11,511 nucleotides of DNA, taken from contig JBBRTI010000021.1 of assembly GCA_038244585.1 (NCBI GenBank), forward strand, positions 1-11,511, read 5' to 3'. This document shows positions 5,518 to 11,511 of this stretch, one piece after another. The notes beneath the pieces are model-generated. The model saw nothing but the letters and a program-made list of their open reading frames with translations. It was not told the DNA's origin and did not search any database. The first letter of the stretch is position 1. Each line of letters begins with the position of its first letter. This DNA comes from UBA4664 sp038244585 (GTDB lineage: Bacteria > Patescibacteriota > Saccharimonadia > UBA4664). The translations under genes and the position numbers were made by a program.

Positions 5518-6213
5518 ATGACTTTTTCAGTCTCGGCGCCGGCCTTCGAGGGCCCATTAGGATTATTACTCGACCTTGCAGAAAAAGGTAAGATTGAGCT
5601 TACGGCCATTTCGGTCAGCAGCATCACGGCCGATTATCTGGAGCGGGTTAGCGTAATGAGCGACCTCGAACCAGATGAGCTCAGTGATTTCCTTCGACTG
5701 GGTTCTCGGTTGCTGTATATCAAGAGTTTGGCCCTCTTGCCGCGGGAAGCGGCCGATGAGCAGGCCGAGGAGCTCCAGCGCCTCACCTTAGAGCTGGCCG
5801 AATACCGCCGTTATCAGCAGGCGGCCAGGACCTTATCCGGACGTCTGGGAGCTCAAACTTGGAACCGAAGCGCCGTAACCAAGCTTCCCACCGAGGAACT
5901 GCCGATGCCTGACCTCAGCCTGACAATTCTGCAGGAAGCATTTTCGCGAGCTCTGAAGCGAGCCGTGCCGTTAGCCGGCGGCAGCACCCTGGATCAAGAG
6001 CTGACCCAGGATGAAGTTATGGGTCGCCTCAAACAGCGGATTGAGACCGGCGGGTTCGCGCTTTCCGAGGTCCTAGACGCCATCATCGACCGTTACGAAA
6101 TTATTCTGACTTTTATGGCGCTGCTCGAGCTACTAAAAAGCGGGGAGGCGATTGTTGCCCAGACGGGTCAGTTCGGACCCATAATGATCGAGGCAGCCCA
6201 TGCCCGAGCTTAG
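5518..6213 (+). CDS. scpA: Segregation and condensation protein A
   Basis: ScpA is the kleisin subunit that bridges the heads of the SMC ATPase and, with ScpB, forms bacterial condensin on the nucleoid. The protein has 231 residues, near the usual size of about 230-260. The family signature FEGPLGLLLDLAEKGKIEL is at about residues 10-28. The second N-terminal motif, FLRLGSRLLYIKSLALLP, is at about 58-75. A charged middle region rich in E, L and R follows. The C-terminal winged helix (TQDEVMGRLKQRIETGGFALSEVL, then ALLELLKSGEAIVAQTGQFGPI) binds the SMC head. Family members usually read FEGPLDLLL; here the D is G. It starts the six-gene run, and its last 14 bases overlap scpB. The smc gene is not in the window. 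Confidence 0.95.
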   Translation: MTFSVSAPAFEGPLGLLLDLAEKGKIELTAISVSSITADYLERVSVMSDLEPDELSDFLRLGSRLLYIKSLALLPREAADEQAEELQRLTLELAEYRRYQQAARTLSGRLGAQTWNRSAVTKLPTEELPMPDLSLTILQEAFSRALKRAVPLAGGSTLDQELTQDEVMGRLKQRIETGGFALSEVLDAIIDRYEIILTFMALLELLKSGEAIVAQTGQFGPIMIEAAHARA

Positions 6214-6721
6214 CGACCGTCTCATGGCCTTATTATTTATTGCGGCCGAGCCGGTGGATATAGCCAGCCTGGCGATCGCATTAGAAACGACCGCAGAGGC
6301 CGTCTCGGGCGGTCTGGACGGCCTGGCATCCCAGCTGGAAGGCGGACCGCTCCGCCTGTCCCGGCATCATGACCGCTACTGTCTGGTCACGGCCACCGAG
6401 CACAGCGACGACGTACGCCGCCTCCTGCAAGCCGAGGCCAAGACCGAGTTATCGCGGCCGGCCATGGAAACGCTGGCCATTATAGCCTACCGCGGTCCCG
6501 TCACCAAAGCCTCCATCGACGCGTTGCGCGGCGTGGCCTCCGACACTATGTTACGCAATCTCCGCCAGCGCGGACTGATAGTGGAGCAGGGAACCGCTGA
6601 CGAGCCCGGTCGGCCTCAGCTGTACGCCGTCAGCCATACTTTTCTGCAGCAAGTAGGTCTGACGAGCCTCGACCAACTGCCTCCTCTGCCCGGACCCGAA
6701 AGCCAGACTAATGAGGCTTAA
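6200..6721 (+). CDS. scpB: Segregation and condensation protein B
   Basis: ScpB is the winged-helix partner (KITE protein) that binds ScpA in the SMC-ScpAB condensin. At 173 residues it is compact but complete. The first winged helix covers about 1-80 (LFIAAEPVDIASLAIAL). The second carries the most conserved part, LSRPAMETLAIIAYRGPVTK at about 94-113, followed by IDALRGVASDTMLRNLRQRGLI. PGRPQLYAVSHTFLQQVGL and the SLDQLP end are typical of the family. The start overlaps scpA, with GAGG six bases upstream, which suggests coupled translation and matched amounts of the two proteins. The last 11 bases overlap the next gene. Confidence 0.95.
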   Translation: MPELSDRLMALLFIAAEPVDIASLAIALETTAEAVSGGLDGLASQLEGGPLRLSRHHDRYCLVTATEHSDDVRRLLQAEAKTELSRPAMETLAIIAYRGPVTKASIDALRGVASDTMLRNLRQRGLIVEQGTADEPGRPQLYAVSHTFLQQVGLTSLDQLPPLPGPESQTNEA

Positions 6722-7382
6722 CCGTTATGTGGCGGCAGCTTCACGCCTGTCTCGTCGCGGGGCCGATGAGGCCATTGCCGCCGGACGGGTCACCGTTAAC
6801 GGACAGCCAGGCGTCGTCGGCGCCAGCATCGACGACACTGCCACTGTTGCCCTCGACGGCCGAGTAATCACGCTTCCGCTCGACCGAATCTACGTCGAGC
6901 TCCACAAACCAAAGGGTTACGTAGTGAGCCGTAATCAGCAAGGTAGCGCACCGACCATTTACGACCTGCTGCCGCCGGAGCTGCAGTCTCTAAACCCCGT
7001 TGGACGGCTGGATAAGGATTCCAGCGGTCTGCTTTTGTTATCCAACGACGGCGATTTCCTTAACCGGGCTATGCACCCCTCTGCGGGCAAGGAAAAAGTT
7101 TACGAACTGACACTTGACCGGCCCGTGGCACCGGCAGCCATCAAACGCCTGATCAATGGCGTCGAGCTGGAGGATGGCCCCAGCAAGGTGCGCGTCATCG
7201 GTACGCGGGGAGCCGAACTGACCGTAGGGTTGCAGGAGGGTCGTAACCGCCAACTACGCCGTACTGCCCAGGCCATCGGTTACGCGGTCCGGCGGCTCCA
7301 CCGGGTCAGGTTCGGCGCGGTCGAGCTAGGCAGCCTGGCGGCAGGTGAATTCCGCGTCAGCGGTGAGGCACCCGTATTATGA
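6711..7382 (+). CDS. rluB: rRNA pseudouridine synthase, RsuA/RluB/E/F family
   Basis: This enzyme isomerises a uridine in rRNA to pseudouridine. The 223 residues show an N-terminal S4 RNA-binding domain (about 1-58, RLNRYVAAASRLSRRGADE, then GRVTVNG). The catalytic domain follows: LHKPKGYVVS at 64-73 and the active-site motif GRLDKDSSGLLLLSNDG, with the catalytic D101. KVYELTLDRP, then LQEGRNRQLRR and AVRRLHRVRFG form the rest of the active site. The position next to scpAB is a common one for rluB in bacteria. That context favours RluB (23S rRNA) over RsuA, but the exact target uridine is not proven by sequence. The start overlaps scpB by 11 bases. Confidence 0.9.
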   Translation: MRLNRYVAAASRLSRRGADEAIAAGRVTVNGQPGVVGASIDDTATVALDGRVITLPLDRIYVELHKPKGYVVSRNQQGSAPTIYDLLPPELQSLNPVGRLDKDSSGLLLLSNDGDFLNRAMHPSAGKEKVYELTLDRPVAPAAIKRLINGVELEDGPSKVRVIGTRGAELTVGLQEGRNRQLRRTAQAIGYAVRRLHRVRFGAVELGSLAAGEFRVSGEAPVL

Positions 7383-8284
7383 CCTCCATCGCCCTCATAA
7401 TCGCCCTGGCGTTGCATCTGACCGGGCTGTGGCCGCATCTCACGGCTGGGGCACAGGCAGAAATCGCCCGCAGTGCCCGCGCCAGCCTGCCCGCTCAGCC
7501 GGTTGCATCAGCGCCGATTGCCATTCCCGTACAGAGGCAAAACGAGCCGTTAGTCCTCAATCGGACCTCAAGCGTCTATGCCCTCGATCGACGCACGGCC
7601 ATGCCTCTCTACTCGCAGAATATCGACAAAAAACGGCCGATTGCCTCGGTTACCAAGCTTATTACGGTCATGGTCATCCTTGACCGGCACAAAACTACCG
7701 ACGTCGTCACTATTGGCAAGCTGCCGGACTACGCCATCGAAGCCGAGACTATGGGACTAAGGCAAGGAGAGATCTTTACCGTCGGCGATCTGGTTACGGC
7801 AGCTCTAGTACCGTCAGCCAATGACGCCGCCGACGCCCTGGCCATTTACGACTCCGGTTCCGTAACCGCCTTCACCGCCCGTATGAACGCCAAGATGGCC
7901 CAATGGCATATCTCTGGCACTCACTTCGCTAATGCCAGCGGCCTGATCGATGACGGCAACTACGCCACGGCACGCGGCTTGGGCCAAATAGCTATGCTCG
8001 CCATGACTCAACCTTTTATCGCAGTCACGGTAAAACGACCCTCCGCCGTCATTACTAATGCTGCCGGGCAGACTTTTAGCCTGACGAGCACTAACCGCCT
8101 CTTGGCTACGGGGGATTTTTATGGTATAAAAACAGGATACACCGAAGCCTCAGGTGAGTGCTTCATTGGTATTACCAAGATAAGCGGGCACGAAGTCGTG
8201 ACCGTGATGCTTGGCGCGGACGATCGTTTCGGCGACACCCGTACATTAGTTAACTGGATCTCTCAAACATGGCAATGGCTCTAA
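7379..8284 (+). CDS. dacA: D-alanyl-D-alanine carboxypeptidase (peptidase S11, PBP5-type)
   Basis: This enzyme trims the terminal D-Ala from peptidoglycan pentapeptides and so limits cross-linking. The 301 residues begin with a hydrophobic helix (3-20) that is a signal peptide or membrane anchor. A Pro/Ala linker precedes the catalytic domain (about 58-300). All three penicillin-binding motifs are present: SVTK (S90 nucleophile, K93), SAN (146-148) and KTG (251-253). NASGLIDDGN at 185-194 is also typical. The C-terminal beta domain and amphipathic anchor of E. coli PBP5 are missing, so attachment to the membrane must come from the N-terminal helix. It starts at an ATGA junction with rluB, which implies translational coupling. 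The gene symbol follows family usage. Confidence 0.92.
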   Translation: MTSIALIIALALHLTGLWPHLTAGAQAEIARSARASLPAQPVASAPIAIPVQRQNEPLVLNRTSSVYALDRRTAMPLYSQNIDKKRPIASVTKLITVMVILDRHKTTDVVTIGKLPDYAIEAETMGLRQGEIFTVGDLVTAALVPSANDAADALAIYDSGSVTAFTARMNAKMAQWHISGTHFANASGLIDDGNYATARGLGQIAMLAMTQPFIAVTVKRPSAVITNAAGQTFSLTSTNRLLATGDFYGIKTGYTEASGECFIGITKISGHEVVTVMLGADDRFGDTRTLVNWISQTWQWL

Positions 8285-8296
8285 CATCATCCGAAT

Positions 8297-8303
8297 GGGG
8301 AAG
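8297..8303 (+). promoter_or_regulatory. Shine-Dalgarno site that decides the der start
   Basis: GGGGAAG lies six bases before the ATG at 8310. It overlaps the alternative upstream ATG at 8295, which itself has no ribosome site. Confidence 0.65.
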
Positions 8304-8309
8304 CATCTA

Positions 8310-9647
8310 ATGGCTGCTCAGTATCCCCTCGTCGCAATCGTCGGCCGGCCGAACGTCGGTAAATCCACCTTATTTAATCGTCTGACCGGCACGCGCAGTG
8401 CCATCACCCATGACCGTGCCGGTACTACCCGCGATGCCAACTACGGCAACGTGGATTGGCGCGGCATGCGCTTTACTATCGTCGATACGGCCGGACTTAG
8501 CCGTGCTGATGGCGAAATTGAGTTGCAGGCCCAGGAACAGATCAAAGCCGTCGCCAGTACCGCCGCGGTCATCGTCGTCGCCGTTGATGCCGCCACCATG
8601 GTCACCAGTGAAGATCTGGACGCCGCCCGCCTAGCCCTTAAAACCGGTAAGCCGGTCATTTTGGCGCTGTCAAAATCTGATACTGCCGGCAACCTCATCG
8701 CCGACGAATACCGCCGTCTCGGCATATCGGACATCATCCCAGTGTCGGCCATACACGGCCGCGGCACCGGCGACCTCCTGGACGCCATGACTGAGAAACT
8801 CGATCGCGTACCAGTCAAGGAAGAAGAGGCTCCATTAAAACTGGCTCTCATCGGCCGGCCAAACGTCGGCAAGTCCAGCATCTTAAACGCCCTCATCGGT
8901 AAGCAGAAGTCTATCGTGTCCGAAATCGCCGGGACCACGCGCGACGTCACCAGCGACTTCATCAAGGCCCATAACCGCGAGATTGAACTTATCGACACGG
9001 CCGGCCTCCGCCGCCGTGGCAAGATTGAGCCCGGCGTCGAGAAGTACAGTTCGCTGCGCACTCTCACGGCCATTTACGAAGCCGATGTCTGTGTGCTGGT
9101 ATTGGATGCCAACGACGGCGTCGTCGCCACCGACCTCAACATCGCCGGACAGGTCCTGGAGGCAGGCAAAGGTCTGATTCTGGTCATGAACAAATGGGAC
9201 GTCGTGGACAAAGACGACAAGACCCAGGCTGTCATGACGAGCAAGCTGCGGGCTGACTTCCAATTTGTCCACTGGGCGCCGCTGATCTATACCTCCGCCG
9301 TTACCGGTCTACACGTGACCAAAATCCTGGATCTAGTAGTTGAAATTGAAGCGCGTCGCAAAATCGTGATGCCGACCGGGCCGCTCAACCGTCTCGTCGA
9401 GTCACTAGTCGCCAAGCAGCCGCCAGCCGGTCTCAAGGGCAAGTTCCCCAAGGTTAACTACGTTACACAGACCGGCTCCAACCCTCCCACTATAACCGTC
9501 TTCTGCACCTACCCCGACCTCATCCACTTCAGCTACCGCCGCTACATGGAGAACAATATTCGCGAAAACTACGACTTGGTCGGCACGCCCATTCACCTGG
9601 AATTCCGTCACAAGCACGGCGATGAGTTGAGGCACAAGACCAAATGA
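8310..9647 (+). CDS. der: Ribosome-assembly GTPase Der (EngA)
   Basis: Der is the GTPase with two G domains in tandem that acts in maturation of the 50S subunit. The 445-residue protein has GD1 with P-loop GRPNVGKS (12-19), TTRD, DTAG (59-62) and SKSD (121-124). GD2 has GRPNVGKS (182-189), DTAGLRRRGK (from 229) and NKWD (294-297). The C-terminal KH-like domain begins near 350 and ends with HKHGDELRHKTK. The frame also opens at 8295 (MGKHL), but only the ATG at 8310 has a ribosome site, and MAAQYPLVAIVGRPN is the usual beginning. The specificity motif of GD1 is SKSD instead of NKxD, while GD2 is canonical. It begins 25 bases after the carboxypeptidase and ends in an ATGA overlap with pth. Confidence 0.96.
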   Translation: MAAQYPLVAIVGRPNVGKSTLFNRLTGTRSAITHDRAGTTRDANYGNVDWRGMRFTIVDTAGLSRADGEIELQAQEQIKAVASTAAVIVVAVDAATMVTSEDLDAARLALKTGKPVILALSKSDTAGNLIADEYRRLGISDIIPVSAIHGRGTGDLLDAMTEKLDRVPVKEEEAPLKLALIGRPNVGKSSILNALIGKQKSIVSEIAGTTRDVTSDFIKAHNREIELIDTAGLRRRGKIEPGVEKYSSLRTLTAIYEADVCVLVLDANDGVVATDLNIAGQVLEAGKGLILVMNKWDVVDKDDKTQAVMTSKLRADFQFVHWAPLIYTSAVTGLHVTKILDLVVEIEARRKIVMPTGPLNRLVESLVAKQPPAGLKGKFPKVNYVTQTGSNPPTITVFCTYPDLIHFSYRRYMENNIRENYDLVGTPIHLEFRHKHGDELRHKTK

Positions 9648-10213
9648 AGCTGATCATCGGCCTTGGCAACGTCGGTTCCCGGTACGCGCGTACGCGCCAC
9701 AATATCGGCTTTATGGTGGTGGACGAGCTGGCATTTCGGTTTGATGCTACATGGAAGCTAAGTGCCAAACTCAAGGCTGCAACCTCCGCTCTGGAGATAG
9801 ACGGGGAGAAGGTAGTACTCGCCAAACCCAACACCATGATGAACCTAAGTGGGGAGGCAGTTCAACGTATCATCCAGTTTTACAAGGCTACGCCAAATGA
9901 CGTGTGGGCTGTCTACGATGACGTGGATACGTCGTTTGGCCGCATGCGTGTGAGACACAGGGGCAGTGCCGGAGGTCATCAGGGCGTTCGCTCACTCATA
10001 CACCACATCGGTGAAGGCTTTTTGCGCGTGAGAGTGGGTATTTCGCTCAACGACCGCGCCGTCGAGCCGAGCGAAATCTATGTCCTGAAGCCGTTTACGG
10101 TTGAGGAGATCGCTATGCTTCCCGGGGTGGTTCAAGGTGCCGCGGAGACGATTGCGGGCTGGGTAGGCGGTGACCAGACCAGTCCAGATGAAGTGACGAT
10201 CGACCTAAGATGA
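9644..10213 (+). CDS. pth: Peptidyl-tRNA hydrolase
   Basis: Pth cleaves peptides from tRNAs that dropped off the ribosome and returns the tRNA to the pool. The 189 residues are the usual length. The catalytic histidine is H19 in TRHNIGF. N9 (GLGNVGSRY), N67 (NTMMNLSG) and D92/D93 (YDDVDTSFGRMR) match the substrate-binding and catalytic positions. GSAGGHQGVRSLIHHIG and RVRVGIS follow. Two usually conserved positions differ. The NPG turn near the start is NVG. The GGHNG motif is GGHQG, so the asparagine equivalent to N114 of the E. coli enzyme is glutamine. All else is intact, so it is probably active. The start codon overlaps the der stop (ATGA). Confidence 0.95.
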   Translation: MKLIIGLGNVGSRYARTRHNIGFMVVDELAFRFDATWKLSAKLKAATSALEIDGEKVVLAKPNTMMNLSGEAVQRIIQFYKATPNDVWAVYDDVDTSFGRMRVRHRGSAGGHQGVRSLIHHIGEGFLRVRVGISLNDRAVEPSEIYVLKPFTVEEIAMLPGVVQGAAETIAGWVGGDQTSPDEVTIDLR

Positions 10214-10253
10214 TGCTGGTATGTCTGACGAATATCACTATTTTATAAATAGG

Positions 10254-10303
10254 TTGACTTAGGATTTGTACTATTGACTAAACACCCGTTGTTAAGTCAT
10301 AAT
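10254..10303 (+). promoter_or_regulatory. TTGACT boxes and candidate distal promoter
   Basis: TTGACT occurs at 10254-10259 and 10274-10279, 20 bases apart. TAAGTCA, inverted with respect to TGACTTA (10255-10261), lies at 10293-10299. The second box is 18 bases from CATAAT (10298-10303), a plausible sigma70-type promoter. The spacing of about two helical turns suggests a regulator site, but this is inference. Confidence 0.4.
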
Positions 10304-10330
10304 GATATAGTTATTTTGGAGTCAGAGGTA

Positions 10331-10366
10331 ACACGAGGGCAGTTTTATTAAACCGCTTTTTCGTGT
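10331..10366 (+). terminator. Hairpin after pth, possible weak terminator or structured leader element
   Basis: An inner stem (10339-10345 with 10350-10356, one mismatch, TATT loop) is followed by five T, which is terminator-like for the scp-pth operon. An outer stem ACACGA with TCGTGT (10331-10336 with 10361-10366) would absorb that T-tract. GGGC (10337-10340) can also pair with GCCC (10367-10370), giving mutually exclusive or pseudoknotted forms. Confidence 0.35.
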
Positions 10367-10386
10367 GCCCATCCATAATGCGCATA

Positions 10387-10414
10387 TTGACATGTCAGAT
10401 TGCACAATAATGAT
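10387..10414 (+). promoter_or_regulatory. Candidate proximal promoter of the surface protein gene
   Basis: A perfect TTGACA (10387-10392) is followed 16 bases later by AATGAT (10409-10414), or after 18 bases by TGATAT. The -10 is weak. Initiation near 10421 would give a leader that starts just before the long hairpin. Confidence 0.4.
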
Positions 10415-10441
10415 ATTTGAATTCGTGCTGTCCGTGATTTT

Positions 10442-10503
10442 TTTGGGAGCGCTACTTAGTTTATTCGTAAATTCAGACTAATAGATTGAGTAGCGTTCCC
10501 AAA
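10442..10503 (+). repeat. 24-bp long-stem hairpin in the surface protein leader
   Basis: Positions 10442-10465 pair with 10480-10503 without a gap: 20 Watson-Crick pairs and four G-U pairs (10449/10496, 10457/10488, 10459/10486, 10461/10484), around a 14-base loop. In the opposite strand those four would be A-C mismatches. No T-tract follows (AAACAGG), so it is not an ordinary terminator. It ends 55 bases before the start codon. Confidence 0.8.
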
Positions 10504-10558
10504 CAGGAAAGCCTGGCATCCAGCCAGAACTCCGAGTGTCTCGAGAAAGGCACTTATC

Positions 10559-11511
10559 ATGCACAGAACACCAAGGGGCACAGGACGCCCGCAAGGGCTA
10601 AGGTTGTTGCCGAACAAACTCAGGCTGATGTCTGGGATTACGGCTTTTGCTTTCGCGGTCCTTGCAGGTGCAGGGGTAGTCAACGCTATTTCTGCCAGTG
10701 CCCACACGGTCACCGAATCGTCGGTTACCTGCACCGCAGCTCAGATCAGCTTCAACAGCTTCCCAGCCGGCCAAAACGTGGTATCAATTACCACCAAAGT
10801 AGGTCAGGAAGCGGCAAAAACCGTTAACAGGTCGTTCACTGGCACGTCCGGTACGGCTTCCGTACCTATCACGAAGTCAAACGACGACGTGACCATCAGC
10901 GCTAGCTGGAAAGCCGACGGTGGTGGGTCCTACGGCCCCGTTGTCAAACATCGTGACGGGTGTGGCAGTCCGCCGCCGCCACCGCCGCCAGTTTGTGTGA
11001 GCAACCCCAGTAACGCCGACTTCACAGTCGGATACAAGCCCGGGACCGCCTTTGAGGCACATGCCGCATATGTCGGATCCAAACCGCTCTGCGAAGGGGT
11101 TACCAGGACAGTGTCGCTGAACTCCTACCAGACCGAAGGCCCCACTTGGGAAACCTCCGGAACGCAGAAGTTCATAAGTCACGACCAGGTGACACTGAGC
11201 GCCAGCAACACACAGGGAGACTTGAAGGTGCTGCAGCCTAGCTGCTTCTACCAGACGGACCTGTATTGGGGCAGTATGCGCTTTGACGGTACCCCCGGAA
11301 ACGGCCCTGTACCGAATTTCTCGAAGGGCATTAACACCCCGACAAACCTGATTGCCGCTCGTAACGGTGGTACCGGCTGCACTCCGCCGCCACCGGTTGA
11401 CGTCTGCAAGAACATCCCCGGCAATCAGTCGGAGGTGCCAGCAGGCATGGTGAGGGATGATGCAGGCAACTGCACCACTCCGCCGCCACCGCCGGTTGAC
11501 GTCTGCAAGAA
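10559..11511 (+). CDS. Secreted Cys/Pro-rich repeat surface protein, 5' part only
   Basis: From ATG at 10559-10561 the frame is open for 317 codons to the window edge, with no stop. AAAGG (10546-10550) lies eight bases upstream. A long basic leader (1-24, ending NKLRLMSG) precedes a hydrophobic segment (27-43) and a signal-peptidase site after ASA (48), as in other secreted patescibacterial proteins. Mature part: a domain at 50-135, a run of seven prolines (138-144), and a second domain (145-274) containing TRTVSLNSYQTEGPTWETS and CFYQTDLYWGSMRFDG. Repeats of 33 residues follow, starting VDVCKNIPGNQSEVPAGM at 280 and again at 313, joined by four or five prolines. Cysteines at 58, 135, 146, 178, 229, 274, 283, 305 and 316 suggest disulfides outside the cell. 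Probably an exposed attachment or surface-layer-like protein. The function is inferred and the anchor lies beyond the window. Confidence 0.85.
   Translation, partial: MHRTPRGTGRPQGLRLLPNKLRLMSGITAFAFAVLAGAGVVNAISASAHTVTESSVTCTAAQISFNSFPAGQNVVSITTKVGQEAAKTVNRSFTGTSGTASVPITKSNDDVTISASWKADGGGSYGPVVKHRDGCGSPPPPPPPVCVSNPSNADFTVGYKPGTAFEAHAAYVGSKPLCEGVTRTVSLNSYQTEGPTWETSGTQKFISHDQVTLSASNTQGDLKVLQPSCFYQTDLYWGSMRFDGTPGNGPVPNFSKGINTPTNLIAARNGGTGCTPPPPVDVCKNIPGNQSEVPAGMVRDDAGNCTTPPPPPVDVCK
11395..11511 (+). repeat. Start of a 99-bp tandem repeat inside the surface protein gene
   Basis: The 18 bases at 11395-11412 recur exactly at 11494-11511, 99 bases (33 codons) later, each preceded by a CCGCCGCCACCG proline tract. 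The array continues past the window edge, so the copy number is unknown. Confidence 0.8.

Larger units (their letters stand above)
10214..10558 (+). other. Structured leader region upstream of the surface protein
   Basis: These 345 bases lack a convincing gene but hold repeated TTGACT boxes, two candidate promoters, a 36-base hairpin (10331-10366), a 24-bp hairpin (10442-10503) and two small hairpins near the ribosome site (10513-10523 and 10533-10543). The second small hairpin ends three bases before the Shine-Dalgarno AAAGG. Depending on the promoter used, the leader RNA is about 140 or 250 bases long. Confidence 0.6.

Noticed and set aside
8441..9073. 210-codon minus-strand frame opposite der
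   Set aside because: A long shadow caused by GC-rich codons. It is rich in Ser/Arg/Pro without domain structure, and der on the plus strand is unmistakable.
10442..10503. Long hairpin as an ordinary intrinsic terminator of pth
   Set aside because: The bases after the stem are AAACAGG with no T-tract. The T-run lies before the stem instead.
10486..10827. 113-codon plus-strand frame
   Set aside because: It overlaps the surface protein in another frame and its composition is that of a shadow. The frame from 10559 has a signal peptide and domain-like repeats and runs uninterrupted to the edge.
10877..11182. 101-codon minus-strand frame
   Set aside because: Antisense shadow of the surface protein gene.
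11395..11511. CRISPR-like direct repeats
   Set aside because: The repeats are in frame, 99 bases apart, and encode a Cys-pair peptide with proline linkers. They are protein repeats.

Overview
The window looks like a piece of a Patescibacteria (Candidate Phyla Radiation) chromosome, most likely Saccharibacteria. The grounds are a secreted Cys/Pro-rich repeat protein of a type I know from that group (unit beginning VDVCKNIPGNQ), very tight gene packing, several promoters placed almost on top of their start codons, and compact forms of housekeeping proteins. TGA closes at least five of the genes (response regulator, 103-aa protein, rluB, der, pth), so UGA is a stop and the UGA-glycine lineages (Gracilibacteria, Absconditabacteria) are excluded. 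The assignment rests on recognition, not on a search.

Layout. Positions 1-551 (minus) hold the start of a secreted LysM protein with an Rpf-like peptidoglycan-hydrolase domain, cut by the window edge. Positions 552-2564 are gene-poor: two unrecognised small minus-strand genes (1051-1410 and 1887-2207), each with its own Shine-Dalgarno site, and two copies of a 106-bp repeat. The right-hand copy is the 3' flank and terminator of tRNA-Glu(CTC), which lies at 2565-2639 (minus).

From 2745 the plus strand carries a membrane PAS-histidine kinase and a single-domain response regulator, closed by a strong terminator at 5049-5087. A small one-helix membrane protein follows (5158-5469). Next comes a six-gene run with overlapping or nearly touching ends: scpA-scpB (condensin partners of SMC), rluB (rRNA pseudouridine synthase), a D,D-carboxypeptidase, der (ribosome-assembly GTPase) and pth (peptidyl-tRNA hydrolase). 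It joins chromosome segregation, ribosome maturation, translation recycling and cell-wall trimming in what is probably one transcript.

After pth, 345 bases of structured leader precede a large secreted repeat protein that starts at 10559 and runs off the right edge. The leader holds repeated TTGACT boxes, a 14-bp hairpin and a very long 24-bp hairpin whose only non-Watson-Crick pairs are G-U in the plus-strand RNA. This leader and the duplicated tRNA flank are the least ordinary parts of the window.
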